38,818 bases of DNA from Acidobacteriota bacterium (GTDB taxonomy: Bacteria > Acidobacteriota > Blastocatellia > Pyrinomonadales > Pyrinomonadaceae), in NCBI GenBank assembly GCA_018269075.1, contig JAFDVJ010000101.1:1-38818 (forward strand). The letters are read 5' to 3'. The notes below the pieces were generated by a model. That model was not told the DNA's origin. It searched no databases and saw only the letters and a program-made list of their open reading frames with translations. Positions 1-7,564 of the stretch are shown in pieces (the first letter of the stretch is position 1; each line of letters begins with the position of its first letter). A program made the translations under genes and the position numbers.

Positions 1-22
1 ATTTTAGACCGCTCAGTAATGA

Positions 23-71
23 CCAAAAACACGAAAAACACGAAATGATTTCGTGTTTTTCGTGTTTTTGG
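23..71. repeat. Perfect 23-bp inverted repeat (family A hairpin)
   Basis: Two perfect 23-nt arms (23-45 and 49-71) flank a 3-nt loop. Each arm is built from the 9-mer ACACGAAAA/CACGAAAAA. The same type of hairpin recurs at 1493-1552, 6727-6806 and 38504-38571. There is no coding sequence. It lies about 170 bp beyond the ispG stop codon, so it could also end that transcript, but it lacks a GC-rich stem. The rest of 1-237 shows nothing else I can name. Confidence 0.8.
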
Positions 72-237
72 TGGACAGTTAAACCAACGTTCGGAACTCG
101 ATCGATCTTTCGATAATTGGCGGGTAAGCCGATAATGCCTCTGTTTTTATGACATCCTGATATTATTTCAGACCGGGTTTAGATATTGAAACCCGACTCG
201 CTGCCGCTCGCCGGACTGATTACGACTTCCGATCTTT

Positions 238-1344
238 CTAGGTGATCTGGACGAGCGGCTTTTCAGCGGCGAGCGATTTCGCGGCCGCGCCTTCTTTTCT
301 CAGGATCTCGACTTCCTTGACGAATTCCTCGACGATGTCCGCGCCGGCGACGCGGCGCATCGGGACGCCGTCCTTGAAGATCATCCCGACCTGGCGGCCG
401 AAGGTGATGCCGAGCTGCGAATCGTGCGCTTCGCCCGGGCCGTTGACCGCGCAGCCCATGATCGAGAGATGGAGCGGCTCTTCGACGTGCGCGAGCCGGC
501 GTTCGACCTCGGTCACGATCTCGACGAAGTTGTCGACGTCCAAACGCCCGCAGGTCGGACAGGCGACGACCGTCACGCCGCGTTTGCGGAGCTCCAGCGA
601 TTTCAGAATCTCCCAGCCGACGCGCACTTCCTCGTGCGGTTCGGCGGCCAGAGAAACGCGGATCGTGTCGCCGATGCCGTCGTGCAGCAGAATGCCCAGT
701 CCCATCGCCGATTTGATCGTCCCGCCGAACGGCGTACCGGCTTCGGTAACGCCGAGATGGAGCGGGTAATCGACCTTTTCGGCCATCAGGCGATAGGCCG
801 CGACCATCCGGTTGACGTCCGACGCCTTGAGCGAGATGACGATGTCCGAAAAGCCGAGATCTTCTAATATCCGGACGTGGCGCATTCCCGATTCGACCAT
901 CGCTTCGGGCGTCGCCGAACCGTATTTCTGCAGCAGATCCTTTTCGAGCGAGCCGCCGTTGACGCCGATCCGGATCGGGATCTGGCGGGCTTCGGTCGCG
1001 CGGACGACCTCGCGGACGCGGTCGATCGAGCCGATGTTGCCCGGATTGATCCGCAGTTTGTCGATCCCGGCGTCGAGCGCCATCAGCGCGAGCTTGTAGT
1101 GAAAATGGATGTCGGCGACGATCGGCACGTCGGTTCCCTTGCGGATCTCGGCGAGCGCGAGCGCGGCGTCCTTGTCGGGCACCGCGATCCGGACGATCTC
1201 GCAGCCGGCCTTCGTCATTTCCGCGATCTGCCGGAGCGTGCCGGCGACGTCGGTCGTGTCGGTCTTCGTCATCGACTGCACCGACACGGGCGCGCCGCCG
1301 CCGATCTGTATGTTTCTGACCTTAACTGATCTTGATTTTCTCAT
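238..1344 (-). CDS. ispG: 4-hydroxy-3-methylbut-2-enyl diphosphate synthase (IspG/GcpE)
   Basis: This is the [4Fe-4S] enzyme of the MEP isoprenoid pathway. It reductively converts the cyclic diphosphate MEcPP to HMBPP in the cytoplasm. The 368-aa product matches the usual two-domain bacterial form: an N-terminal TIM barrel (about 1-250, with VQSMTKTDT near the start and GVTEAG near 200) and a C-terminal iron-sulfur domain. The cluster ligands are visible: CPTC (C262, C265), then GCAVNGPGEA (C298 and E305). I start it at the ATG at 1344. A TTG two codons upstream (1350) would add only two residues. It is last in a minus-strand series dxr > rseP > ispG, but a 297-bp repeat-filled gap separates it from rseP, so it may have its own promoter. 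Family assignment is secure. Confidence 0.97.
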   Translation of the reverse strand: MRKSRSVKVRNIQIGGGAPVSVQSMTKTDTTDVAGTLRQIAEMTKAGCEIVRIAVPDKDAALALAEIRKGTDVPIVADIHFHYKLALMALDAGIDKLRINPGNIGSIDRVREVVRATEARQIPIRIGVNGGSLEKDLLQKYGSATPEAMVESGMRHVRILEDLGFSDIVISLKASDVNRMVAAYRLMAEKVDYPLHLGVTEAGTPFGGTIKSAMGLGILLHDGIGDTIRVSLAAEPHEEVRVGWEILKSLELRKRGVTVVACPTCGRLDVDNFVEIVTEVERRLAHVEEPLHLSIMGCAVNGPGEAHDSQLGITFGRQVGMIFKDGVPMRRVAGADIVEEFVKEVEILRKEGAAAKSLAAEKPLVQIT

Positions 1345-1362
1345 CGTCAAAAATAGTGTTGG

Positions 1363-1640
1363 AAGTTCGGGAAGTTCGGAGATGATTCTTCAGAGTGTGT
1401 TTAAATTTTCGAAACAACGGCTGAAAAGGCGTCGTTGATGACAAAATTGGTTGAAGTAATCAACCGACCGAACGGCGAGCGGCTGCTTTTTTATCCACTA
1501 AAAACACTAAAAACACTGAAATTATTTCGTGTTTTTAGTGTTTTTAGTGGATCGATTAAAAATCGTTCGCGGCCTCAAACCATAAATTTAAACAGACTCT
1601 TAACTTTTCAAACTTCCCAAACTTTTCCCGGCTTCCTGAA
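1363..1640. repeat. Repeat-filled rseP/ispG spacer with family A hairpin
   Basis: The core is an inverted repeat at 1493-1552. Its arms are built from the 9-mer CACTAAAAA and differ by a single-base bulge around a short AT-rich loop. The left flank (GACCGAACGGCGAGCGGCTG) resembles the flank of the larger copies at 6671 and 38445, so this is probably a decayed member of the same element. The ends of the spacer carry tracts of the 9-mer GGAAGTTCG (1363-1380) and its complement-type CTTCCCAAA (about 1604-1640). No gene is seen here. Confidence 0.7.
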
Positions 1641-1641
1641 C

Positions 1642-3006
1642 TCAAAAAAGTCTCGAAATATCTAAAAACAGCGTAAAGACCATCAGCAGCAGGATGATCG
1701 CGAGTCCGGCGAGCTGGATCTTTTCCTTGATCGCCATCGAGAGTGTCTTGCCGAAGAACGACATCACCTTCTCGATCGCGAGCACCATAATCTGGCCGCC
1801 GTCGAGCAGCGGGATCGGCAGCAGGTTGAAGACGCCGAGGTTCAGGCTGATCAGCATCAGCATCGGGATCAGACCGAGAAAACCGTCGGCGCGGACGACC
1901 TGCGCGATCTGCTGGACGATGCCGACCGGCCCGGCGAGCCCGGCTTCCTTGACCGACCGCTGGCCGGCGAAAAGCTGGCCGAAGACCTTGCCCGTCAGCC
2001 GCAGAATCTGCAGATTGGTGTTGACGGCGAAGGCCGCGGCCGTTCCGACGCTCGCCTTTTCGCGGGTCGTGATGTCGGCCGCGCTGAATCCGATGCCGAT
2101 CCGGTACACGCCGTCCTCGTCAAGCCGCGCGGCGGTCTGAATCTCGACGTTCCGGCCTTCGCGCTCGATCGTGATCTTCGCCGGCGCGTCCTTGTTTTCG
2201 CGAATCTGCGACGACAGCTCGTCGCGGTTACGGACCGTCTGGCCGTTGAAGGCGAGCACGCGGTCGCCGACCTTAAGGCCCGACTGCGCCGCCGGCGCGT
2301 CCGGCTTGATCGTCCCGACGACGACCGGTTCGACGCCCATATCGGGCTGAAACTCGATGTCGCCGACGACGTTGCCGCGTTCTTCGGTTCTCGCCGGTTT
2401 GATCGAGAGCTGAACTTTCTGGCCGCCGCGCTCGACCGTCACCGGAATGTCCTGCTCGGGCGAGACGAGCGCGTCCATCCGGATGCGTTCCCACGTCGGG
2501 TTTTCCGAGCCGCCGAAATTGACGATCCGGTCGCCCTTCTTGATGCCGGCCCGGTCGGCCGCGCCGCCGGCCTTGACGATGCCGACGACCGGCGCGGGCA
2601 TCGACGGGACGCCGTTGACGAGCGCGCCCGCGAACGGGATCGCGAGCGCCAGCACGATGTTCATAAACGGGCCGCCGAGCATCACCAGAAACTTCTGCCA
2701 GCGCGGCCGCAGCTCGTAAAGCTCGGCGTCCGGCACCTTTTCGCCGGTCGAATCGCCGCCTTCGAGCGGGGCGGTCGCCTCGTCGCCGTATAATTTGACG
2801 TACGCGCCGAGCGGGATCGCCGAGATGCGGTAATCCGTGTGGCCGATCTTAAAGCCCCAGATACGCGGGCCGAGACCGAAGAACGAATAGGCCTCGACGC
2901 GCATTCCGAGCAGCTTGGCGACGATGAAATGGCCGAACTCGTGGATGTTGATCGCCACGCCGAGCACGAAGACGACCGCTAAAATAACTAACAAAATATC
3001 AGGCAT
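1642..3006 (-). CDS. rseP: RIP metalloprotease RseP (site-2 protease family)
   Basis: This is an intramembrane zinc protease. Family members cut membrane-anchored anti-sigma factors and remnant signal peptides. Residues 1-30 form the first membrane helix with the catalytic HEFGH (H22, E23, H26). Two PDZ domains follow (about 138-180 and 220-265, each with a GIKKGDRI/GLKVGDRV-type carboxylate loop). The C-terminal membrane region carries LLDGG, with the third zinc ligand D402, and a last helix (430-450). At 454 aa it has the full double-PDZ length of the E. coli type. The ATG at 3006 has an AAAGGA ribosome site about 10 nt upstream. It sits between dxr and ispG, a common bacterial gene order. 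Which anti-sigma factor it cuts cannot be told from this window. Confidence 0.95.
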   Translation of the reverse strand: MPDILLVILAVVFVLGVAINIHEFGHFIVAKLLGMRVEAYSFFGLGPRIWGFKIGHTDYRISAIPLGAYVKLYGDEATAPLEGGDSTGEKVPDAELYELRPRWQKFLVMLGGPFMNIVLALAIPFAGALVNGVPSMPAPVVGIVKAGGAADRAGIKKGDRIVNFGGSENPTWERIRMDALVSPEQDIPVTVERGGQKVQLSIKPARTEERGNVVGDIEFQPDMGVEPVVVGTIKPDAPAAQSGLKVGDRVLAFNGQTVRNRDELSSQIRENKDAPAKITIEREGRNVEIQTAARLDEDGVYRIGIGFSAADITTREKASVGTAAAFAVNTNLQILRLTGKVFGQLFAGQRSVKEAGLAGPVGIVQQIAQVVRADGFLGLIPMLMLISLNLGVFNLLPIPLLDGGQIMVLAIEKVMSFFGKTLSMAIKEKIQLAGLAIILLLMVFTLFLDISRLF

Positions 3007-3136
3007 CGTAAAAAAATCCTTTCAAAAACTAACCTTTTAGAGACCAAACGCGCGGCGCGCGTTGTCACTAAAAGTGTAAAACCCGCCGCCGCCCCAGTCA
3101 AATTATTTTTTCAGGAACCGGGCTATGCCCCGGAGA

Positions 3137-3263
3137 GAGTCTTGAGTCTTGAGTCTTGAGTCTTGAGTCTGAAGAGGTCGAACACCTTCGTTTCAATGTG
3201 AAACGAACTCGTCCGTCCCCTGGACTCAAGACTTAAGACTCAAGACTCAAGACTCAAGACTCA
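3137..3263. repeat. Heptamer array GAGTCTT with inverted copy
   Basis: About five tandem GAGTCTT units (3137-3170) face about six units of the reverse complement (3223-3263) across a 52-bp spacer. The pair could fold into a long hairpin between dxr and rseP. The right arm ends one base before the dxr stop codon. This is one of several 7-bp-period arrays in the window. Confidence 0.85.
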
Positions 3264-3264
3264 G

Positions 3265-4455
3265 TCAAACGGAACCGGCGCCGGTCGCGCTCGCCGTCAG
3301 AATTTCCGCGGCCCGCGCCCGCGCCCACGCGTCGGTTTCGAGAATCGTTTCGAGCGCGTCCGCCGGTTTCGTTTCGTGCGCGCGCATCACCGATTCGATG
3401 ACGCGCGGAATGTCGCTCAGCCGGATCCCGCCGTCGAGAAAGGACTGCACGGCGACCTCGTTGGCGGCGTTGAGCGCGGCCGGCATCGTGCCGCCCGTGC
3501 GCAGCGCGTCGTAGGCGAGCCGCAGACAGGGAAAGCGCTCGAAATCGGGCTCCTCGAACGTCAGCTGCGAGGCCTTCCGGAAATCGAGCGGTTCGAGACA
3601 GTTTTCGAGCCGTTCGGGATAGGTCAGCGCGTATTGAATGGCGTGCTTCATATCGGTCACGCCGAGCTGCGCGATGATCGAGCCGTCGACCAGCTCGACC
3701 ATCGAATGGACGACCGACTGCGGGTGGACGATGACCGCGATCCGGTCGGCGTCGAAACCGAACAGCCAGCGCGCCTCGATCACTTCGAGCCCCTTGTTCA
3801 TCAGCGTCGCCGAATCGATCGTGATCTTGTCGCCCATCTTCCAGTTCGGATGGTTGAGCGCCTCGGCGACGGTCGCGCGCTCGATCTCGTCCTTCGTCTT
3901 CGTCCGGAACGGCCCGCCCGAAGCGGTCAGGATCAGCCGTTTGACTTCCGCCGCCGATTCGCCGCGCAAACATTGATGGAGCGCGTTGTGCTCGGAATCG
4001 ACGGGCAGGATTTCGGCCCCGCTTTCGCGCGCCGCGCGCGTCATCAGATCGCCGGCCATCACGAGCGTTTCCTTGTTGGCGAGCGCGACGCGTTTGCCGG
4101 CTTCGAGCGCGCGCAATGTCGGCACGAAGCCGACCGCGCCGACCGTCGCCGAAACGACCGTCCCGGCGCGCGCGTGCGTCGCGACCGCGACCAGACCTTC
4201 CTCGCCGACCAGGATCTTCGGCCTCTTCGCCGCCGGCAATCCGTCGTCCGTCAGCCGGCGCAGCAGCTCTTCGGCGCATTCATCGTTCTCGCAGGCGACG
4301 AGCTCGGGCTCGAATTTTCGAACCTGTTCGGCCAGCTTCGCGACGTTTTTCCCGGCCCCGAGCGCGACGACCCGAAAGTTTTTGAGATGCTCGACCGTTT
4401 TCAGCGTGTTGCAGCCGATCGATCCCGTTGACCCTAAAATGGCGATTGACTTCAT
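3265..4455 (-). CDS. dxr: 1-deoxy-D-xylulose-5-phosphate reductoisomerase (Dxr/IspC)
   Basis: This is the second MEP-pathway enzyme; it uses NADPH and a divalent metal to turn DXP into MEP. The protein opens with the dinucleotide-binding loop ILGSTGSIG. It carries the metal and substrate segments expected of the family: VDSEHNALHQCL, LTASGGPFRT, IDSATLMNKGLEVIEA and HPQSVVHSMVELVDGS. The C-terminal helical domain is complete. I choose the ATG at 4455, which gives MKSIAILGSTG and 396 aa. A GTG 21 nt upstream would put seven extra residues in front of the Rossmann strand and is unlikely. With ispG nearby, two steps of the same pathway are encoded here. Its stop codon adjoins a heptamer repeat. 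Confidence 0.97.
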   Translation of the reverse strand: MKSIAILGSTGSIGCNTLKTVEHLKNFRVVALGAGKNVAKLAEQVRKFEPELVACENDECAEELLRRLTDDGLPAAKRPKILVGEEGLVAVATHARAGTVVSATVGAVGFVPTLRALEAGKRVALANKETLVMAGDLMTRAARESGAEILPVDSEHNALHQCLRGESAAEVKRLILTASGGPFRTKTKDEIERATVAEALNHPNWKMGDKITIDSATLMNKGLEVIEARWLFGFDADRIAVIVHPQSVVHSMVELVDGSIIAQLGVTDMKHAIQYALTYPERLENCLEPLDFRKASQLTFEEPDFERFPCLRLAYDALRTGGTMPAALNAANEVAVQSFLDGGIRLSDIPRVIESVMRAHETKPADALETILETDAWARARAAEILTASATGAGSV

Positions 4456-4490
4456 AAATAAAATCCAGATTAGCACAAATCGGGGAAAGT

Positions 4491-4882
4491 CCTGAGTCTT
4501 GAGTCTTAAGTCTTGAGTCTTCGGTTTGAACTTTGGTCTTTGATCTTGAATGGGGATTGCTTTTTTTTACGAAGCCTTGAAATCCCGAAAAAAAACATTT
4601 CGCTCCGCTGGTTCGGGCCCGGAAATCGGGATCGACTCTCTGAAATTAATTGATAATGGATAATTGAAAATTGATAAAGTTACGAACAAAGACCGGCCTT
4701 GTTCAATTATCAATCTCAATTATCAATTATTTCAGTAGTGTCGGCCCTGTGCGGGCCGAGTTTCCATCGAAAAAAAGTAATCCCCATTCAAGTCTTTGGT
4801 CTTTGATCTCAGTCAATCGGACTCTCGATTCTCGACTCTCGACTAAACCAATCCGAAATCCGAAATCCGAAATCCGAAATCC
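4491..4882. repeat. Composite block of 7-bp and AT-rich tandem repeats
   Basis: This gene-free stretch (4456-4984) contains, in order: GAGTCTT units (4491-4521); CTTTGGT/CTTTGAT units (about 4529-4552); an AT-rich inverted repeat of GATAATTGA-type units (about 4641-4732); a 7-5-7 hairpin TCGGCCC/GGGCCGA (4741-4759); more CTTTGGT units (4792-4811); GACTCTC units (about 4821-4846); and ATCCGAA units (about 4852-4881). Four different heptamer families lie side by side. No start codon, ribosome site or coding signal was found other than the leader of the next gene. Confidence 0.8.
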
Positions 4883-4984
4883 CCTGACAGAATAATTTCC
4901 AACTTTTTCCGGCTTTCCGGTCTCTTACTTTACGGGCGAACGAATTTTCGACCCCGAAATTTTACGAACAAGGGAGTAATTATT

Positions 4985-5269
4985 ATGAAAAAAATCTTAG
5001 CTTTATCGATGCTTTTAAGCTCTTCCATTTTATTCGTGCCGGCGGCCGAAGCCAAAACCGGCGGCGGCGCGACCGCGCTCGCCGGCGCGGAAAATCCGCA
5101 GATCAACATTCGCATCGGCCCGCAGCGTCGCTACCGCCGGATGCGCGTCGTGACGCGCACGCGGATCGTCCGCCGCGGCTTTCGCACCTATCGCGAAACG
5201 TGGCAGTATCGCTACTTCCCCAACGGCCGCGTGACGAGCCGCCTGATCAGCCGCGTCCGGATTCGCTAA
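4985..5269 (+). CDS. Small basic secreted protein, paralog of 5630-5950
   Basis: The product is a 94-aa protein with a clear signal peptide (MKKILALSML, hydrophobic core to about residue 20, AEA cleavage site near 23). A short Gly/Ala linker is followed by an Arg-rich domain. The last ~38 residues (TRTRIVRRGFRTYRET to SRVRIR) align with the end of the gene at 5630: both have TRTRIVR, an RET, an NGR and the terminal ISRVRIR. I do not recognise a named family. Likely exported and cationic, so it may bind polyanions, but this is inference. The ATG follows GGGAG by 8 nt, with ATTATT directly before the start, the same leader as its paralog. A terminator follows at 5299. Confidence 0.8.
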   Translation: MKKILALSMLLSSSILFVPAAEAKTGGGATALAGAENPQINIRIGPQRRYRRMRVVTRTRIVRRGFRTYRETWQYRYFPNGRVTSRLISRVRIR

Positions 5270-5298
5270 ACGGCAAATAAATTTTCAAATCATCGAAT

Positions 5299-5333
5299 AA
5301 AGCGGGGCTCTACTCTCTCCTCCCGCTTTTTTT
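5299..5333 (+). terminator. Intrinsic terminator of the 4985 gene
   Basis: The stem AAAGCGGG/CCCGCTTT (5299-5306 and 5322-5329) has a 15-nt loop and is followed by a run of seven T that overlaps the stem end. It lies 30 bp after the stop codon. Confidence 0.8.
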
Positions 5334-5337
5334 AGTT

Positions 5338-5508
5338 TGGGAAGTTTCGGAAGTAAGTTGTCCAGGCTCGGAACTTCGCAACCAATGTACGACAGACTGT
5401 TAGTTCGGTCGCGCCGCCGCGCGGGTGTGAAGCCATTTTACAGGCTTTCGCCTGTCAACCGGCTGACAGCCGATTGTACGCGCCCTTCCCAAACTTCCCA
5501 AACTTACA
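5338..5508. repeat. Short repeats between the two small secreted genes
   Basis: Within the 360-bp gap there are GGGAAGTTT/CTTCCCAAA 9-mer tracts at both ends (about 5338-5355 and 5486-5507). Two adjacent small hairpins lie between them: ACAGGC/GCCTGT (5440-5455) and CGGCTG/CAGCCG (5460-5472). The first resembles the CAGGC arms of the element at 32564-32860, so this may be a remnant of that family. No gene was seen. Confidence 0.5.
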
Positions 5509-5629
5509 ATTCTTGACATATCTTCACAAAACCTTTCCCAACTATTATTTCCGGCCGCCCGTCCAAGTCACCGGTCGCAACGTCCGACCGACGGGCCGAC
5601 CGGGAATTTATATTGAGGGAGAAATTATT

Positions 5630-5950
5630 ATGAAAAAGATTATGACTTTATCGCTGGTTCTGGCTTCCACGCTGTTCACCGCCGGCGCGGCTTCCGCGCA
5701 GACCAATTATCCGTATCAGACGCGCGACGACCGCCGCGACGAACGGCGCGACGACCGCCGCGACGACCGCCGCGACGAACGGCGCGACGAACGCCGGAAT
5801 GATCGGGACGACTGGCGGCGCGAGCGCGTCGAAACGCGGACGCGGATCGTCCGCGAAGGCCGCAAGGTCTTCCGCGAAACCATCCGGATCAAATACAAAC
5901 GCAACGGCCGGATCGAGACGAAAGTCATCAGCCGCGTCCGGATTCGCTGA
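5630..5950 (+). CDS. Small secreted protein with charged R/D/E repeat
   Basis: The product is a 106-aa protein. A signal peptide (MKKIMTLSLV, cleavage after ASA near 23) leads into a low-complexity stretch of RDDRRDERRDD-type repeats (about 33-65). The C-terminal block TRTRIVREG to ISRVRIR follows, shared with the upstream 94-aa protein. The charged repeat is encoded by tandem CGCGACGACCGC-type DNA and is probably unstable in length. I place the start at the ATG at 5630, preceded by GAGGGAG and ATTATT. Upstream in-frame codons would put non-signal sequence first. Function unknown. The shared C-terminal block is the part most likely to be conserved. Confidence 0.8.
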   Translation: MKKIMTLSLVLASTLFTAGAASAQTNYPYQTRDDRRDERRDDRRDDRRDERRDERRNDRDDWRRERVETRTRIVREGRKVFRETIRIKYKRNGRIETKVISRVRIR

Positions 5951-5976
5951 TTCGCGCCGAACATCAGACCGCAACG

Positions 5977-6021
5977 AACGGCGGGCCGCTTCGAACTTTC
6001 CGGGCGGCCCGCCGTTTCTTT
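5977..6021 (+). terminator. Strong intrinsic terminator
   Basis: A perfect 13-bp GC-rich stem AACGGCGGGCCGC (5977-5989) pairs with 6004-6016. The 14-nt loop and following TCTTTT fit an intrinsic terminator 26 bp after the stop of the 5630 gene. Confidence 0.85.
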
Positions 6022-6132
6022 TCGACTTCGCCCGAACGAAACCGGCGGATCTCGGCCGGTCGCTGAAGATTCCGTCAATCGAGTGCGCGGATCTCAAAAT
6101 CGCAGTGCGGGAATCGTCAATCGGGTTCGGGG

Positions 6133-6531
6133 TTCCCGATATCTGATTGAAAGAGCCTTAAATCGAATTTATGGTTCCCGATATCTTATGCCGGGGACCT
6201 CGAATGGAGTTGCGAACACCCGATATCTTATTTTGACTGCCCGGTATCTTATACCGGGTTCCCGATATCTTATACCGGGTTCCCGATATCTTATACCGGG
6301 TTCCCGACATCTTATATTGGGTTCCCGATATCTTATTGAGGGAACCCGATATCTTATATTGGGTTCCCGATATCTTATATTGGGTTCCTGATATTCGATA
6401 CCGGGTTTCCGTTTTCTTATTGAGGGTTTCCGTTTTCTTATCGAGGGTTTCCGTTTTCTTATTGAGGGTTTCCCGAATCGAGTTGAGGGTTTCGATTCGG
6501 CCTTCCGGGGTTTCGGGCGAAAGATTATCGA
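6133..6531. repeat. Array of 19 units with exact 21-bp period
   Basis: Nineteen consecutive 21-bp units run without a single phase slip. The central units are CCCGATATCTTATACCGGG plus a TT spacer. The unit at 6238 is a perfect dyad, CCCGGTAT-CTT-ATACCGGG. From 6406 the unit changes to a TTTCCGTTTTCTTATTGAGGG-type form while keeping phase. Outer units are degenerate. Because 21 is a multiple of three, long reading frames stay open on both strands with 7-residue peptide repeats. I see no ribosome site or conserved start and treat these frames as by-products. Confidence 0.85.
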
Positions 6532-6670
6532 CACCCGCGCCGAACCTGCCGGACGCGTCGGAAAGGTGTCGGGAAAGCCGTTTTTCGGAAACCTGATATT
6601 ATTTCGTGTTTTTTCGCAGAACTCTTCGGCACGACCAACGCCCAAACGCAATTTTAATGATTTTTGATCC

Positions 6671-6900
6671 AAAACGCCGCGAAATTTGCCGGTAGAATGA
6701 AAAGCCCGGCCGGCGAACGGTTGTTTTTTGATCCACGAAAGGCACGAAAAACACTAAAAAGGCACGAAAGATATTTGGTGTTTTTGGCGTTTTTCGTAGA
6801 TCAATAACAGTTGTCGCCGGGCTGACGGTTCCGATTCGATCGCAAACGCGGTTCTCGAACGAGTCGCCGGTTCGGTCAATTAACGCGCCGAACAGCTCTG
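6671..6900 (+). repeat. Dispersed ~230-bp element, copy 1 (family A)
   Basis: From AAAACGCCGCGAAA onward this region matches 38445-38674 in the same orientation. Shared blocks include AATGAAAAGCCCGGCCGGCG, the central family A hairpin of CACTAAAAA-like units, and CGAACGAGTCGCCGGT near the end. It has no open frame conserved between copies. It abuts the 3' end of the DinB gene. A 9-bp stem CGCGCCGAA/TTCGGCGCG (6883-6891/6904-6912) at its edge could end dinB transcription. The rest of 5951-6923 outside this element, the terminator and the array has no visible feature. Confidence 0.75.
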
Positions 6901-6923
6901 CGTTTTCGGCGCGTTCGGCGGAT

Positions 6924-7508
6924 TCATTTCCTTTCCGTGAATTCGCGCGTCGCTTCGAGATAATGCGCCTGCTCTTTGTTGTCGGCGAGATAGGCGTTGA
7001 ACTCGTTCGATTGCCCGCGCGGGACGCTCAGGGTTTTCCAGTCTTTGGCGCGGAAATGTTTGGCTAAAAACGTGATCTGGCCGACGTGATAGGCCGTGTG
7101 CGCGAGCGAGCGGTTGATCGCCTTGACGACCGAAAAAGCCTCGCCGCGGATCGTCACGGTCTTCGCGAAATCCGCGACCGTCAGCGCCGCGAGCGCCGCG
7201 AAGAGCGCATTCCAGCCGGTTTCCCACAAATCCGTCAGCGACGCGCGCGTGTCCGATTCGGCGATGAATTCCGAATCGCGGTCGCGGTCGGGCTTTTCGC
7301 CGTCCGACGTCAGAAAATCCGTCCAGCGCGAGCGCAGATTGCCGCCGATATGCTTGACGACGACGGCGAGCGAATTCGATTCCTCGTCGAGCGCCCGGAA
7401 ATATTCCTCGTCCGTCACCTGTTCGAGCGCGCGCTCGGCCAGTCTTTTATAATTGCGAAACGCGTCGAGCGTGTCCGTCCGGTAGTTTTCGATGATTTGT
7501 TCGTTCAT
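6924..7508 (-). CDS. DinB superfamily protein, DUF1572 type
   Basis: The product is a 194-aa cytosolic four-helix-bundle protein. Family hallmarks are the histidines that form the usual metal triad: HIGGN in the first third (VVVKHIGGN) and HTAYHVGQ in the third helix. The DUF1572-style segment SRWTDFLTSDGEKPDRDRDS follows the first histidine. Members are predicted metal-dependent enzymes (bacillithiol/mycothiol-type transferases are the characterised relatives), but the substrate of this subfamily is not known to me. The ATG at 7508 has GGGAAG 6 nt upstream. It starts 56 bp after the stop of the acyltransferase gene on the same strand, so the two may be co-transcribed. Confidence 0.88.
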   Translation of the reverse strand: MNEQIIENYRTDTLDAFRNYKRLAERALEQVTDEEYFRALDEESNSLAVVVKHIGGNLRSRWTDFLTSDGEKPDRDRDSEFIAESDTRASLTDLWETGWNALFAALAALTVADFAKTVTIRGEAFSVVKAINRSLAHTAYHVGQITFLAKHFRAKDWKTLSVPRGQSNEFNAYLADNKEQAHYLEATREFTERK

Positions 7509-7564
7509 TGTTCTTCCCTTTCCGATCGATTCGATGAAAATTATTCGTTTTTATTGTACCGTTT

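Noticed and set aside
4741..4759. Dyad TCGGCCC/GGGCCGA upstream of the first small secreted gene
   Set aside because: It has a 5-nt loop and no -10 at the fixed distance; the arms do not fit the consensus.
6133..6531. CRISPR array
   Set aside because: Units are contiguous 21-bp repeats without spacers, and no cas gene is present.
6169..6672. A 167-codon minus-strand frame with IRYREPG-type heptapeptide repeats
   Set aside because: The frame is open because the DNA repeat period (21 bp) is a multiple of three; both strands stay open equally. No ribosome site or conserved start.
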